DNA of 64,000 nucleotides from Streptomyces sp. SJL17-4 (GCF_036826855.1 NZ_CP104578.1:3286001-3350000), one strand, 5' to 3'. Positions 26,440-35,771 are shown, numbered from the stretch's first letter. Made by a program: numbers and translations. Notes: generated from the sequence alone by a model not told the origin.

Positions 26440-27569
26440 AGGTCCTGCACGTCATCACCGGGCTGGGCATCGGCGGCGCCGAGCAGCAGCTGCGGCTCCT
26501 GCTCCGCCATCTGCCGGTCCAGAGCGGCGTGGTCACGCTCACCAACCCCGGCGCCGTCGCCGCCGGCATCGAGTCCGACGGCACCCCCGTCACCCATCTG
26601 GGCATGGCGGGCAACCGTGACATCGGCGCGCTCCCGCGCCTGGCCCGGATCGTCCGGCAGGGCCGGTACGACCTCGTCCACACCCATCTCTACCGGGCCT
26701 GCGTGTACGGCAGGACGGCGGCCCGGCTCGCCGGCGTGCGGCGGGTCATCGCCACCGAACACTCCCTCGGCGAGACCCAGATCGAGGGACGGCCGCTCTC
26801 GGCGGGCACCCGCGCGCTCTACCTCGCGTCCGAGCGGCTGGGCACCTCCACGGTCGCCGTCTCCCCGAGCGTCGCCCGCCGGCTCGCCGACTGGGGGGTG
26901 CCGCCGGACCGCATCCGGGTCGTCCCCAACGGCATCGAGACCGACCGCTTCGCCTTCGACACCCGCGCCCGCCGCCTCGCCCGGGGCGTCCTCGGGCTCC
27001 CCGACGACGCCTACGTCGTCGGCGGGGTGGGGCGGCTCACGCCCGGAAAGCGGTTCGAGCGGCTCGTCCGGGCGGTGGCCTCGATCCCGGACGTCCGGCT
27101 GCTCCTCGTCGGCGAGGGCGAGCAGCGCGCGGAACTCCTCCGGGTGGCCCGCGAGTGCGGGGCCGCCGACCGGGTCCTGCTCGCCGGGGCCTGCGAGGAC
27201 CCGCCGAACACCGACCGGCCCGGGCCCTCACTGCCCGAACTCCTCGCCGCCATGGACGTCTTCGTGTCCACCTCCCCCGACGAGACCTTCGGACTCGCCG
27301 TCGTCGAGGCCCTCGCCGCCGGACTGCCCGTGCTGTACGTGGCCTGCCCGGCCATCGACGACCTGACACCGGAGGCGGCACCGGGTGCCCGCCGGATCGG
27401 CGAGTCCGTACCCGAGCTGGTCTCCGCGCTGCGCGGCATCCATGACGCCCGGCTGGCCCGGCTCCCGCTGCCGGCCGCCGCCCGCCGCTACGACATCGCG
27501 CACAGCGCCCGGCAGTTGATGTCCCTCTACGACCAGGCCGTCCACGGCACCCCCTCCCCCGCGAAGTGA
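26436..27569 (+). CDS. glycosyltransferase family 4
   Basis: A 377-aa GT-B enzyme, the second in the operon. N-terminal motif GLGIGGAEQQLRLLLRHL, the acceptor-site HTHLYRACVYG, the donor-domain GGVGRLTPGKRFERLV and LLLVGEGEQRAELL, and the C-terminal STSPDETFGLAVVEALAAGLPVLYV with the expected Glu residues. It presumably adds one sugar of the repeat unit. ATG at 26436 overlaps the deacetylase stop (ATGA), which decides the start against a longer in-frame reading. Confidence 0.88.
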   Translation: MKVLHVITGLGIGGAEQQLRLLLRHLPVQSGVVTLTNPGAVAAGIESDGTPVTHLGMAGNRDIGALPRLARIVRQGRYDLVHTHLYRACVYGRTAARLAGVRRVIATEHSLGETQIEGRPLSAGTRALYLASERLGTSTVAVSPSVARRLADWGVPPDRIRVVPNGIETDRFAFDTRARRLARGVLGLPDDAYVVGGVGRLTPGKRFERLVRAVASIPDVRLLLVGEGEQRAELLRVARECGAADRVLLAGACEDPPNTDRPGPSLPELLAAMDVFVSTSPDETFGLAVVEALAAGLPVLYVACPAIDDLTPEAAPGARRIGESVPELVSALRGIHDARLARLPLPAAARRYDIAHSARQLMSLYDQAVHGTPSPAK

Positions 27570-27582
27570 GAGAGCCCGTCCG

Positions 27583-28269
27583 ATGAACACCACCCCACGC
27601 CGTACCTTCCTCCCCGCCGGCCTGCGCGCACCGGGCCGCTGGGCGGTCCTGCCCGCCGCCGTCCTCGCCGGAGCCGTCCTCGGCGGCGGTTACGGGGCCC
27701 TCAAGACCCCGCAGTACGCGGCGACCAGCTACGTCATCGTCGTACCGGCCGAGAAGTCCGACCCGGCGGCCGCGCTCGGCTTCGCCCAGGCCTACGGGCG
27801 GGTCGCCACCGACATCGCGGTGACCGGCGACGCCCAGGTGTGGGCGGGGGTCACCGCCGACACCCTGCGCAAGAGCGTGCAGGCCGCGACCTCCCCGGAC
27901 GCCCCGATGATCTCGATCACCGCCAAGTCCGTGAAGCCCGCGAAGGCCGTGTCCATGGCCGACGGGGTGGCCCGCGCGCTGGTCCTCAACAGCACCCACG
28001 TCGCCGGCAGCACGGGCGTGAAGGTCGTCCAGTTCTCCCGTGCCACGAAGCCGGTCGCTCCCGTGTCGCCCTCCGCGCCGCTCTCCGCGCTCGTCGGCGG
28101 CTGTGCGGGCGGGCTCCTGGGCGGCCTCGCCCTCCTGGTCCGGCCGAAGCGCGCCACCGCGCGCAGCGAGGCCCGGCACTCCCGGCAGGCGGCGACCCCC
28201 TCCGGAACCACGCCCTCCGCCGCCGTGCCCGCTCCCGCTGCCGCGGCGCACCAGCCGGAGGCGGTGTGA
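27583..28269 (+). CDS. Wzz/YveK-type chain-length or copolymerase protein
   Basis: A 228-aa membrane protein with two helices (about residues 20-40 and 165-185) flanking an extracellular domain, followed by a disordered Ala/Pro tail. The topology and the residues after TM1 (KTPQYAATSYVIVVPAEKSDPAAALGFAQAYGRVA) match chain-length determinant proteins, which set exopolysaccharide length. No cytoplasmic tyrosine-kinase domain is fused, and none is seen nearby. The start is 13 nt after the glycosyltransferase, preceded by GAGAGAG, and the stop overlaps the next gene by 4 nt. Confidence 0.8.
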   Translation: MNTTPRRTFLPAGLRAPGRWAVLPAAVLAGAVLGGGYGALKTPQYAATSYVIVVPAEKSDPAAALGFAQAYGRVATDIAVTGDAQVWAGVTADTLRKSVQAATSPDAPMISITAKSVKPAKAVSMADGVARALVLNSTHVAGSTGVKVVQFSRATKPVAPVSPSAPLSALVGGCAGGLLGGLALLVRPKRATARSEARHSRQAATPSGTTPSAAVPAPAAAAHQPEAV

Positions 28270-29426
28270 GCCCGAGAGCGACGGGCGTCCCGTCGGGCCT
28301 GCGGACCGAGATCTGCCGTGACGAGGAGGCCTTCGGGCGGCTGGCGGCCGAGTGGACGGCGCTGTACGGGCGCTGTTCCACCGCCACCCCCTTCCAGTCC
28401 CACGCCTGGCTGCACTCCTGGTGGCTCTCGTACGGCAGGCCCGGTGCGCTGCGGCTGGTGCTCGTACGACGCGAGGACGGCGTACTCGTCGCCGCCGCGC
28501 CCCTGATGCGCGCCCGGGGTCCGCTGCCCGTCCTCACCCATCTCGGCGGCTCGATCACCGACTTCACGGACGTGCTCCTCGACGACGGCTGCCCCGAGTC
28601 GGCCCCCGCGCTGGCCGGGGCGCTCGCCCGGGCCGCCCGGGGCGCGGTGATCGACCTGCGGGAGGTACGACCGGGGGCGGCCGGCGAACGGGTCCTCGTC
28701 CACTGGCGGGGGCCACGCCGACGGATGCCCGACTCGCTCTGCCTGGAGCTGCCCGCCGTACCCATGGAGGGGCTCCTCGCCCGTATCCCGTCCGGGAAGG
28801 CCCAGCGGGTCCGCGCCAAGCTGCGCAAGCTCGACGCCCTCGGCATCGACACGCACGTGGTCACCGGTTCCGAGGTGCCGGCCGCCCTCGACCGGCTGCT
28901 GAGGCTCCACCGGCTCCAGTGGCAGGGGCGGGGCGTCACCGCCGAGCACACCAGCGAGCGGTTCGCCCAGCACCTCACGCGGGCGGTGCGGCCGATGGTG
29001 GAGCGCGGGGACGCGATGGTGACCGAGTTCCGGCTGGCCGGGGACGTGGTGGCCGCCGACCTGACCCTGATGTCCCCGCGGCTCGCCGGCGGCTATCTGT
29101 ACGGCGCCGACCCGGCCCTGCGGGCCCGCAAGGTCGACGTCGCGACGATGCTGCTCCGGCACGGCGCCGGGGAGTCCAGCGCCGGCGGCCGGGCCACGCT
29201 GAGCATGCTGCGGGGCACCGAGGCGTACAAGCACCACTGGCGGCCCGAGACCGTCGGCAACCAGCGGCTCATGCTCACCGGACGGGGTACGGCCCCGCTG
29301 CTCTGGCTCCGCGCGGGCGCCGCCGACGCGCGCCGCTGGGCGGTCCGGCAGGCGCGGGAACGCGCCTGGGTGGGCCGTGCGCTCGGCCGGCTCACCGGGC
29401 GCACGCCGAACGGCGGCGGCGGATGA
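28266..29426 (+). CDS. GNAT-fold acyltransferase (CelD/BcsL-type)
   Basis: A 386-aa soluble protein with the acetyltransferase fold seen in CelD/BcsL-like exopolysaccharide proteins (PF13480). Features include [16 protein letters not shown] near residue 40, [29 protein letters not shown] and the C-terminal [15 protein letters not shown]. It may acylate a sugar nucleotide or lipid-linked sugar. The GTG start overlaps the Wzz-like stop (GTGA). It is the last plus-strand gene of the operon, with a 13-bp hairpin on its stop codon. Confidence 0.8.
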   Translation: MSPRATGVPSGLRTEICRDEEAFGRLAAEWTALYGRCSTATPFQSHAWLHSWWLSYGRPGALRLVLVRREDGVLVAAAPLMRARGPLPVLTHLGGSITDFTDVLLDDGCPESAPALAGALARAARGAVIDLREVRPGAAGERVLVHWRGPRRRMPDSLCLELPAVPMEGLLARIPSGKAQRVRAKLRKLDALGIDTHVVTGSEVPAALDRLLRLHRLQWQGRGVTAEHTSERFAQHLTRAVRPMVERGDAMVTEFRLAGDVVAADLTLMSPRLAGGYLYGADPALRARKVDVATMLLRHGAGESSAGGRATLSMLRGTEAYKHHWRPETVGNQRLMLTGRGTAPLLWLRAGAADARRWAVRQARERAWVGRALGRLTGRTPNGGGG

Positions 29427-29441
29427 TCTCCGCCGCCGCCG
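29411..29441. terminator. bidirectional terminator ending the exopolysaccharide operon
   Basis: Perfect 13-bp stem, CGGCGGCGGCGGA (29411-29423) with TCCGCCGCCGCCG (29429-29441), loop of 5 nt including the TGA stop. It separates the operon from the convergent GH26-like gene. Confidence 0.65.
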
Positions 29442-29450
29442 TCCCGGGGG

Positions 29451-31172
29451 TCAGAAGGGCCAGACGCCCTTCAGCGCGTCCTTCCAGTCGAGGTCGACCT
29501 CGTCCTTCCAGGAGTCCTTCGGGACACAGACCGGCCCACCGATCCAACTCTCGACCCATGAACCGAGGTTCACGGTCCAACAGTCGGGCTTGGGCTCGGG
29601 CTTGGGCTCAGGCTTGGGTTCCGGCTTCGGCTCGGGCTTCGGCTCAGGCTTGGGTTCGGGCTTCGGCTCAGGCTTGGGTTCCGGCTTGGGCTCGGGCTTC
29701 GGCTCAGGCTTGGGTTCCGGCTTGGGCTCAGGCTTCGGCTCCGGCTTCGGCTCGGGCTTCGGCTCAGGCTTCGGCTCAGGCTTGGGCTCAGGCTTCGGCT
29801 CGGGCTTGGGCTCAGGCTTCGGCTCAGGCTTGGGTTCCGGCTTCGGCTCGGGCTTCGGTTCCGGCTTGGGCTCAGGCTTCGGTTCCGGCTTCGGCTCGGG
29901 CTTCGGCTCAGGCTTGGGTTCCGGCTTCGGCTCAGGCTTCGGCTCGGGCTTCGGCTCAGGCTTCGGCTTCGGCTCAGGAACCGTCGGGTCCACCGGATCC
30001 GTGGGATCGGTCGGCCACGTCGGGTCGGTCGGATCGGTCGGCCACGTCGGGTCCACCGGGTCAGTCGGCCAGGTCGGGTCCGTCGGGTCCACCGGGTCCG
30101 TCGGGTCCACCGGGTCGGTCGGGTCCACCGGGTCCGTGGGATCCGTCGGCTGCGTCGGGAGCTCCGGCTCCGTGCCGTACAGCATCTGCCGGAACGTCTG
30201 CGAGGACCGCGGATTGTCGTCGCACTGCCAGACGCCGTGCGGGCAGTAATCGGTGATCGTGTGATACAGCGGCTTGTGCTGCTTCATCCAGTCCAGCATG
30301 CGCCGCATGTATTCGGGGTTGTCGCCGTTACGGAAGAGCCCCCATTCGGGATAGGAGATCTCCTTTCCGTGCTCGGCGGCGAAATCGACCTGCTTCTGCA
30401 GCCCGTACGGTTCGCTGACGTGCTCGTCGAAACGGGAGCCCGGGGGCTGGTCGTACGAATCCATCCCGATGATGTCGACGACGTCGTCGCCCGGGTAGCA
30501 CTCGGTCCACGGAACGGCGTCGCGGCCGCGGCTCGGGTTGAAGTCGAAGCGGAACTCCTGGCCGGGCACGGAACGCATCGCGGTGACGATCCGGTTCCAG
30601 TACTTCTTCCACGCGGTCGGGTCGGGCGCACAGCGGTGGGTGTACGTCGTCCCGTTCATCTCCCAGCCGAGGACGACGACCGTGTCGGTCGCCCGGAGGC
30701 GCACGAGCCGCTCGGCGAGGGCGGTGAAGTGGTGGTCGTAGTACCCGGCGGCGCCGAGTTGCAGCTGGCGGCGGACCTCGGCGTCGGAGACGCCCGCCTC
30801 GTTGCGCTCCAGCATGGGCACGTTGAGGACGAACAGGCGGTCGGCCTTCTCGTTGCGCCAGTCCGCCCAGGCGTCGAGGAAGCCGGGCGGGCCCTCGATG
30901 TTCTTCCAGAGGTCGCCGGGGAGGTAGGTGTGGCCGACGCGGAGTTCGCGTCCGCCGAGCCACTGCTCCAGCTGCCCGATGCGGGCGACCCCGAGCTCGC
31001 CCGAGTCGAGAAAGGCTCCCATGGCGCTGGAGAGAGTCGGTCCGGGGTCCCTCGTCGTTACGGATTCGGAGGCGTGCGCGGGGGACGACAGCACGACTGA
31101 GCCCGAGGCGAGGAGACCGGCGGTGAACACCCCCAGCCACACTCTCGATGTTCGCCGATGTGTAGCCGCCAT
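29451..31172 (-). CDS. GH26-like secreted glycoside hydrolase with (PKPE)n stalk
   Basis: A 573-aa exported protein. Signal peptide about residues 1-34 ([18 protein letters not shown]). The GH26-type domain (about 40-335) has the acid/base Glu in GWEMNGTTY and the nucleophile in [14 protein letters not shown]. It continues into acidic repeats ([19 protein letters not shown]) and then about 130 residues of strictly alternating PEPK units, ending in a folded-looking tail with two Cys ([22 protein letters not shown]). No sortase signal is seen, so the cationic/anionic stalk may bind the wall or the matrix non-covalently. It is a paralogue of the 341-aa protein at 10433-11458 and lies directly beside the exopolysaccharide operon, suggesting action on that polymer. 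Confidence 0.85.
   Translation of the reverse strand: MAATHRRTSRVWLGVFTAGLLASGSVVLSSPAHASESVTTRDPGPTLSSAMGAFLDSGELGVARIGQLEQWLGGRELRVGHTYLPGDLWKNIEGPPGFLDAWADWRNEKADRLFVLNVPMLERNEAGVSDAEVRRQLQLGAAGYYDHHFTALAERLVRLRATDTVVVLGWEMNGTTYTHRCAPDPTAWKKYWNRIVTAMRSVPGQEFRFDFNPSRGRDAVPWTECYPGDDVVDIIGMDSYDQPPGSRFDEHVSEPYGLQKQVDFAAEHGKEISYPEWGLFRNGDNPEYMRRMLDWMKQHKPLYHTITDYCPHGVWQCDDNPRSSQTFRQMLYGTEPELPTQPTDPTDPVDPTDPVDPTDPVDPTDPTWPTDPVDPTWPTDPTDPTWPTDPTDPVDPTVPEPKPKPEPKPEPKPEPKPEPKPEPKPEPKPEPKPEPKPEPKPEPKPEPKPEPKPEPKPEPKPEPKPEPKPEPKPEPKPEPKPEPKPEPKPEPKPEPKPEPKPEPKPEPKPEPKPEPKPEPKPEPKPEPKPDCWTVNLGSWVESWIGGPVCVPKDSWKDEVDLDWKDALKGVWPF
29583..30140. repeat. PKPE and PTDP coding repeats
   Basis: About 390 nt of 12-nt units (GGCTCGGGCTTC, GGCTCAGGCTTG and variants, plus strand) encode the PEPK stalk, followed by about 150 nt of GGGTCCGTCGG-type units encoding PTDP/PTWP repeats. 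Unit variants are shuffled rather than block-duplicated, so the array is old but still able to slip. Confidence 0.85.
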
Positions 31173-31330
31173 GGCCGCTCCTTCGCGTCGTACGCGTTTT
31201 GATGATCCGTCAATCCGATGTTCAGAAAGTATTCCTAATGAGCCGACCGTGAACTCGGCTTTCCTCTGATCAGTAGTCCATTAGAGGATTTGATCGCCCA
31301 GTTGGGGCACCCGAGATGGAAGGGCATGCC

Positions 31331-32674
31331 GTGCCGCGCCGTCAGAGTTTCGACACCAGCGTCCCCACCGTTCTAGTGCGGCTCGACCGGAATCCCTTCC
31401 ATCACGGCACGCTCGGAGCCGCGCGCTCGCTCGGCCGGGCGGGAATTCCGGTCCACGCGGTCATCGAATCGAGCACCAGTCCGGTCGCCCGCTCCCGTTA
31501 TCTCCGATCGGCCCGCGCGAGTCCCGGGTCGGCCTCCGCCACCGAGCTGGTCGCGCTCCTCCACCGGTACGCGGACGAGATCGAGGACGAGGCGGGCCCG
31601 GCACCCGACGGCTCGTCAGTTCCCTTCCTCGTCCTCCCCCTGGACGACGTGAGCGCCCTCGGCCTGGCGCGCCGCCGCGCCGAGCTCTCCCCGCGCTTCC
31701 TGCTCCCCGAGCAGACCGAGGAGCAGCTGCTGCGGGTCGCGGACAAGGCGGCGCTCGCCGAGACCTGCGCGGCCCTGGGCCTGCCCCATCCCCGTACCGA
31801 ACTCCCCACCGGCTCCCGCGAGGCCACCGCCATGGCCTGGTCGCTCGGTCTGCCGGTGGTCGCCAAGTGGAGCCGCCCCTGGCTGCTTCCGGCCGGTGGC
31901 GGGCTGCGCAGCACCTCGATCGTGCGGTCCCTCGCCGAGGTGCGGGAGCTGTACGCCCGGACACCGGAGGCCGGCAGCAGGCTGCTGCTCCAGGAACTCC
32001 TCCCCACGGGCCGTGACCTGGACTGGTTCTTCCACGGGTACGTGGACGCGGACGGCGGCTGTACGACAGGCGCGACGGGCCGCAAGGAGCGGTCCTGGCC
32101 GGACGGCGCCGGGCTCACCGCCGTGGGCCGCTGGACGGCGAACCCGACCGTGGAGCGCACGGCCCGCGAGCTGTTCGACGCGCTCGGCTACCGGGGCGTG
32201 TGCGACCTGGACTTCCGGCTGAACCCGTCGACGGGCGCGTACCACCTGCTCGACTTCAACCCCCGGCCCGGCGCGCAGTTCCGGCTCTTCGCCGACGCGG
32301 ACGGTCTGGACGTGGTCCGGGCGCTCCATCTGGACCTCACCGGGCGCCCCGTACCCCCGCACTCCCCCGCGTACGGCCGCCGGTTCGTGGTCGAGAACTA
32401 CGCGGCGCTGTCGTTCCTCACCTCACCCCGCCGCCGTCCCACGGACGGGTCCGGGTCCGGGTCCGGGGGCGCGTCGCGGCGGACCGAGTACGCCTGGTGC
32501 GCGGCGGACGACCCGGCACCGGCGTGCGCGATGGGCCTCGCCTGGCTCGGGCACCTGCTGCGCAGGGCGGTGGCCTCGGCGCGGCGGTTCCTCGGCTCCC
32601 GGCGGACGCGTCCACCGCTGCCGCCCGCGCCGCCGCAGCCCCGCAGCCCCTCCAACCAGCTCACCCCACGATGA
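31331..32674 (+). CDS. ATP-grasp carboxylate-amine ligase-like protein
   Basis: A 447-aa ATP-grasp enzyme. The N-terminal domain (VLVRLDRNPFHHGTLGAARSLGRAGIPVHAVIE) is the pre-ATP-grasp fold; ATP-grasp features are LRVADKAALAETCAALGLPHPRT, GLPVVAKWSRPW (ATP-binding Lys), LLLQELLPTGRDLDWFF and the metal site LDFNPRPGAQFRLF. Such ligases form amide or ester bonds through acyl phosphates; the substrate is unknown. GTG at 31331 has GGAAGGG at 7-nt spacing; ATG at 31316 adds five residues. The gene overlaps the next by ATGA, forming a two-gene operon. Confidence 0.8.
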   Translation: MPRRQSFDTSVPTVLVRLDRNPFHHGTLGAARSLGRAGIPVHAVIESSTSPVARSRYLRSARASPGSASATELVALLHRYADEIEDEAGPAPDGSSVPFLVLPLDDVSALGLARRRAELSPRFLLPEQTEEQLLRVADKAALAETCAALGLPHPRTELPTGSREATAMAWSLGLPVVAKWSRPWLLPAGGGLRSTSIVRSLAEVRELYARTPEAGSRLLLQELLPTGRDLDWFFHGYVDADGGCTTGATGRKERSWPDGAGLTAVGRWTANPTVERTARELFDALGYRGVCDLDFRLNPSTGAYHLLDFNPRPGAQFRLFADADGLDVVRALHLDLTGRPVPPHSPAYGRRFVVENYAALSFLTSPRRRPTDGSGSGSGGASRRTEYAWCAADDPAPACAMGLAWLGHLLRRAVASARRFLGSRRTRPPLPPAPPQPRSPSNQLTPR

Positions 32675-33957
32675 AGGTGGACAGCACGATGTCGAAGTCG
32701 ATGTACGACCTGGTGGTCGTCGGGGCCGGACCGTACGGTCTGTCCGTGGCCGCGCACGCGGCCGCCCACGGGCTGCGCCTGCGGACCTTCGGCCGCTCGA
32801 TGGCGTCCTGGCACGCGATGCCCTCGGGCATGTTCCTGAAGTCGGAGCCCTGGGCCTCTCATCTCTCCGACCCGGAGGGGGCGTACGGGCTCGACGCCTA
32901 CGCCGCCACGCGGGGTGTCCGCGCCGCGCACGGGGTGCCGCTGCCGGTGGATTTCTTCGCCGCGTACGGCGACTGGTTCGCCCGGCAGGCGGTGCCCGCG
33001 CTCGACGCGCGTCTGATCGGCTCGGTCGCGCCCGGCGCGGACGGCTTCGAGCTGCGCACCGAGGACGGCGAGGCGCTGCGGGCCAGGACGGTGGCGCTGG
33101 CGGTCGGCGTCCTGCCCTTCATGGAGATCCCGGGACCGCTGCGGGGCCTGCCCCGGCGGTACGTCACCCACTCCAGCCACCACGGCGAGCTGGACCGCTT
33201 CACCGGCCGGGACGTCACCGTCGTCGGGGCCGGGCAGGCCGCCCTGGAGACGGCCGCGCTCCTCGTCGAGGGGGGCGCCGCGACCGTACGGATCCTCGCC
33301 CGTGCGGACCGGCTGAACTGGAACACCCTGCCCCCGGCCCTCGACCGTGGCCTGTGGCCGACCGTGCGCGCACCGCACACGGGGCTCGGCTGCGGCTGGC
33401 GGAACAAGCTGTACGCGGACACCCCGGGGGTCTTCCGGCGGCTGCCGGCCGCGACCCGCGAGCGGATCTTCGACTCGGCGCTCGGCCCGGCGGGGGCCTG
33501 GTGGCTGCGCGAGCGGTTCGCGGCGGTCGGGGACGTGCGCCTCGGGCAACGGATCACCTCGGCGACCGTGACCGGGGACGAGCGGCTGCGGCTCGACGTG
33601 ACCGGGCCGGAGGGAACGACGGTCCTGGAGACCGACCATGTCGTCGCGGCCACCGGCTTCACTCCGAGCCTGGACCGGGCGGACGTGCTCTCCCCGGAGC
33701 TGCGCGGCGCGTTACGGACGGTCGGCGCGGGCGGGGCACCGGAGGTCGGGGGTCTCTTCGAGTCCTCGTGGCCGGGCCTGTTCCTCGCCGGGCTGCTCAC
33801 CGCGCCTTCGTACGGTCCCTCGATGCGGTTCGTCCTCGGGGCCGAGTACACGGCGGGGCGTCTGGTGCGCGGGGTGCGGCAGCGGCTGCGGGTGGGGACC
33901 CGGGGCGGGGCGGTGGGCCGACCGCGTACGGGCGGGAGGGCGCCGGTCTCCGCATGA
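32671..33957 (+). CDS. FAD-dependent oxidoreductase (FMO/lysine hydroxylase-like) with TTA codon
   Basis: A 428-aa flavoprotein. The N-terminal FAD motif is VVVGAGPYGLSVAAHAA (about 14-30), the second dinucleotide motif for NADPH is VTVVGAGQAALETAALL (about 183-199), and ATGFTP occurs near residue 328. The pattern is that of flavin-containing monooxygenases and N-hydroxylases. Leu348 is encoded by TTA (33712-33714), the rare codon read by the bldA tRNA, so translation is likely limited to developing or stationary cultures. It is coupled to the ATP-grasp gene by an ATGA overlap. The substrate is unknown; joint action with the ligase on a surface-linked small molecule is an inference. Confidence 0.85.
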   Translation: MKVDSTMSKSMYDLVVVGAGPYGLSVAAHAAAHGLRLRTFGRSMASWHAMPSGMFLKSEPWASHLSDPEGAYGLDAYAATRGVRAAHGVPLPVDFFAAYGDWFARQAVPALDARLIGSVAPGADGFELRTEDGEALRARTVALAVGVLPFMEIPGPLRGLPRRYVTHSSHHGELDRFTGRDVTVVGAGQAALETAALLVEGGAATVRILARADRLNWNTLPPALDRGLWPTVRAPHTGLGCGWRNKLYADTPGVFRRLPAATRERIFDSALGPAGAWWLRERFAAVGDVRLGQRITSATVTGDERLRLDVTGPEGTTVLETDHVVAATGFTPSLDRADVLSPELRGALRTVGAGGAPEVGGLFESSWPGLFLAGLLTAPSYGPSMRFVLGAEYTAGRLVRGVRQRLRVGTRGGAVGRPRTGGRAPVSA

Positions 33958-33960
33958 GGG

Positions 33961-34003
33961 AGGGCCGGCCCCGGGGAGCGGACGCTCTCCGGGGGCCGGC
34001 CCT
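33961..34003. terminator. convergent terminator
   Basis: AGGGCCGGCCCC (33961-33972) pairs with GGGGCCGGCCCT (33992-34003), extended by an imperfect inner stem. It lies between the flavoprotein gene and the convergent chaplin gene. Confidence 0.7.
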
Positions 34004-34025
34004 GTGTCTGCGCGCCGCTGAGGGA

Positions 34026-34259
34026 TCAGGCGTTGACGCAGGTGTTGAACGCGGCCGGGTTGAGCGCGCCGATGACGTTCACGCTGTTGCCGCAGACGTT
34101 GATCGGCACGTGGATCGGGACCTGGACGACGTTGCCGGAGAGGACGCCCGGCGAACCGAACGCCAGGCCCTCGGCCTCGGCGTCGGCGAAGGCGGGGGTC
34201 GCCGCACCCATGGCCATGATGATTCCGGCGACGACGGCAGCAGCCTTCTTACAGTTCAT
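34026..34259 (-). CDS. short chaplin
   Basis: A 77-aa chaplin precursor. Signal peptide about residues 1-25 (AAAVVAGIIMAMGAATPAFA), one chaplin domain with GSPGVLSGNVVQVPIHVPINVCGN and the Cys56/Cys74 pair. It differs from the other two chaplins by NPAAFNTCVN instead of NPAxGNACVN. ATG at 34259 is preferred over ATG at 34271 because AAAGGA then has a usable spacing. A cysteine in the signal (MNCKK) is removed on export. It lies between the ATP-grasp/flavoprotein operon and the rodlin cluster. Confidence 0.92.
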   Translation of the reverse strand: MNCKKAAAVVAGIIMAMGAATPAFADAEAEGLAFGSPGVLSGNVVQVPIHVPINVCGNSVNVIGALNPAAFNTCVNA

Positions 34260-34376
34260 TTTCGTCTGCATCCTTTCGGTGGCGGAACACTTTCACGCAA
34301 CACAACGAACATGTCGCACAAAGGAAACCGCGAAAACGACGACTTTCGTTCTTTCACTCCATTGCGCGCACAACAC

Positions 34377-34412
34377 AGGGCCGGAGGGAACGAGAGCGTT
34401 CCCTCCGGCCCT
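34377..34412 (-). terminator. terminator of minus-strand rodlin
   Basis: Perfect 16-bp stem, AGGGCCGGAGGGAACG (34377-34392) with CGTTCCCTCCGGCCCT (34397-34412), loop AGAG, 18 nt after the rodlin stop. Confidence 0.8.
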
Positions 34413-34429
34413 GTCCCGCGCGAGACGGA

Positions 34430-34843
34430 TCAGCCGTTGTAGGCGCCGTTCCCGGAGAGGACCGGGATGTCCTCCAGGATGTGCGACAGCGGCTCGTCAC
34501 CCTTGGCCTGGGTGGAGTTCTCGGTGCACTGCTGGTTCTGCGGGGAGGACAGGACGTTGATGTCCTGGACCGCGACCGGGACGAGGATGCCGACGACCGA
34601 GCCGACGTTGCCCTTGGCCGGGACGCCGAGGCAGAGCTTGTTCAGCGAGCCCTGGACGGCCGAGAACTGCGGGCTCATGTTGCCCTTGGTCTCCGAGTTG
34701 CCGAACGACTGGTGCGCGCCGTTGCCGCTGAGCGAGGTCGTACCGCCGTCGTCGGCGATGGCGAGCGCCGGGGAGGCCGCCGCAGCAGAAGCGCCGACAA
34801 CAGAGGCCGTAACAGCCGCAGCCGCCATAATCTTCTTGATCAC
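34430..34843 (-). CDS. rodlin (copy 1)
   Basis: A 137-aa rodlin precursor, a protein that helps organise chaplin fibrils into the rodlet layer of aerial hyphae and spores. Signal peptide to about residue 27 (ASPALA), then the family sequence [64 protein letters not shown] and a terminal [12 protein letters not shown] at 34843 is used because it gives MIKKIMAAA, matching the plus-strand copy. It diverges from copy 2 across 218 nt and shares its promoter layout. It is the most diverged of the three ([18 protein letters not shown]). Confidence 0.95.
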   Translation of the reverse strand: MIKKIMAAAAVTASVVGASAAAASPALAIADDGGTTSLSGNGAHQSFGNSETKGNMSPQFSAVQGSLNKLCLGVPAKGNVGSVVGILVPVAVQDINVLSSPQNQQCTENSTQAKGDEPLSHILEDIPVLSGNGAYNG

Positions 34844-34892
34844 GGTGATTCCGTTCCTGTTCCCACCAATCGACCTGATTGATGCGACGGGA

Positions 34893-34919
34893 TCAACTGC
34901 GCGCGGGGGCTTAGGTTCC
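34893..34919 (-). promoter_or_regulatory. ECF sigma promoter of rodlin copy 1
   Basis: On the minus strand GGAACC (34919-34914) is followed after exactly 15 nt by AGTTGA (34898-34893), 50 nt upstream of the GTG start. The same two boxes and the same spacing precede rodlins 2 and 3. The GGAAC/GTTGA pattern is typical of ECF sigma factors; BldN is the expected one for rodlins. Confidence 0.75.
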
Positions 34920-34990
34920 GGCTCTTCACCCGTTCGACTGGCCCCTCGTTTGGCGCTGCCGAGTGCGCTCCGCCAAGGGAGTGACACAGC

Positions 34991-35017
34991 GGAACCCACG
35001 CGTCCACCGCCAGTTGA
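34991..35017 (+). promoter_or_regulatory. ECF sigma promoter of rodlin copy 2
   Basis: GGAACC (34991-34996), 15 nt, AGTTGA (35012-35017), 45 nt upstream of the GTG start at 35062. It faces away from the copy 1 promoter, whose -35 lies 72 nt away. Confidence 0.75.
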
Positions 35018-35061
35018 TCAGGGCGCTCCCTGCACGGAGCCGGTTCTAGAAGGGAACTCCC

Positions 35062-35472
35062 GTGATCAAGAAGGTTATGGCCACTGCGGCCGCAGCCGTC
35101 TCCATCGTCGGCGCCTCCGCCGCCGTTGCCTCTCCCGCGCTCGCCATCGCCAACGACGGCGGCACCACGTCGCTCAGCGGCAACGGCGCCCACCAGGAGT
35201 ACGGCAACTCCGCCACGTACGGCCACATGAGCCCCCAGTTCGCGCTGGTCCAGGGCTCGCTGAACAAGCCGTGCGTGGGTCTGCCGGCCAAGCTCAACGC
35301 CGGTTCCATCGTCGGGCTCATCCCGATCGCGGTCCAGGACATCAACGTCCTGTCCTCCCCGCAGAACCAGCAGTGCACCGAGAACTCCACCCAGGCCAAG
35401 GGTGACGAGGCGCTGTCGCACATCCTGGACGACATCCCGGTCCTGTCGGGCAACGGCGTCGGCAACAACTGA
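35062..35472 (+). CDS. rodlin (copy 2)
   Basis: A 136-aa rodlin precursor with signal peptide to about residue 29 (VASPALA) and the full rodlin core: [61 protein letters not shown] and [21 protein letters not shown]. The two cysteines are conserved in copies 1 and 3. GAAGGGA lies 7 nt before the GTG start. It is very close to copy 3 (37025), including [23 protein letters not shown], so these two are recent duplicates or undergo gene conversion. Confidence 0.95.
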   Translation: MIKKVMATAAAAVSIVGASAAVASPALAIANDGGTTSLSGNGAHQEYGNSATYGHMSPQFALVQGSLNKPCVGLPAKLNAGSIVGLIPIAVQDINVLSSPQNQQCTENSTQAKGDEALSHILDDIPVLSGNGVGNN

Positions 35473-35505
35473 CGTTCCGCCTCCGCGCGACGACGTCCAC
35501 ACGTC

Positions 35506-35531
35506 AGGGGCCGCCCTCCGGGGCGGCCCCT
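35506..35531 (+). terminator. intrinsic terminator of rodlin copy 2
   Basis: AGGGGCCGCCC (35506-35516) pairs with GGGCGGCCCCT (35521-35531), loop TCCG, followed by TTTCG, 33 nt after the rodlin stop. Confidence 0.8.
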
Positions 35532-35564
35532 TTCGCGTCTGCTCCCTGTCGACCCGGCCGGTCG

Positions 35565-35771
35565 CTACCAGGTCGGCCAGACCGGGGTGGCCATCAGCCG
35601 TTCCCACTCGCGGTCCGGCATCCCCGGTACCGTGCGGCCCGCCTGCACCCATTGGGTGACGAGTGAGGAATAGAGGGGGAATGGTGTGCGATCGGCTGGG
35701 GGCGGGTCGCTCACATATCGGCTCTTCGGAATGAAGGCCATCCGTTCCCATTTCCCGGGATCCGGCGCCAT
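35565..35771 (-). CDS. small conserved-looking hypothetical protein, 68 aa
   Basis: A 68-aa protein, Trp- and Pro-rich (KWERMAFIPKSRYVSDPPPADRTPF, QWVQAGRTVPGMPDREWERL, TPVWPTW), with no signal peptide. The case for a real gene is a very good ribosome site, AAGGAG 7 nt before ATG at 35771, and a sequence with clear hydrophobic/charged pattern rather than GC-driven low complexity. No function is recognised. It is divergent from the LCP gene and convergent with rodlin 2. Confidence 0.6.
   Translation of the reverse strand: MAPDPGKWERMAFIPKSRYVSDPPPADRTPFPLYSSLVTQWVQAGRTVPGMPDREWERLMATPVWPTW

Noticed and set aside
29377..30249. Plus-strand open frame encoding GSGF/GSGL repeats, silk-like in appearance
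   Set aside because: It is the complement of the PKPE-coding repeats of the GH26-like protein; it lacks a signal peptide and a ribosome site.
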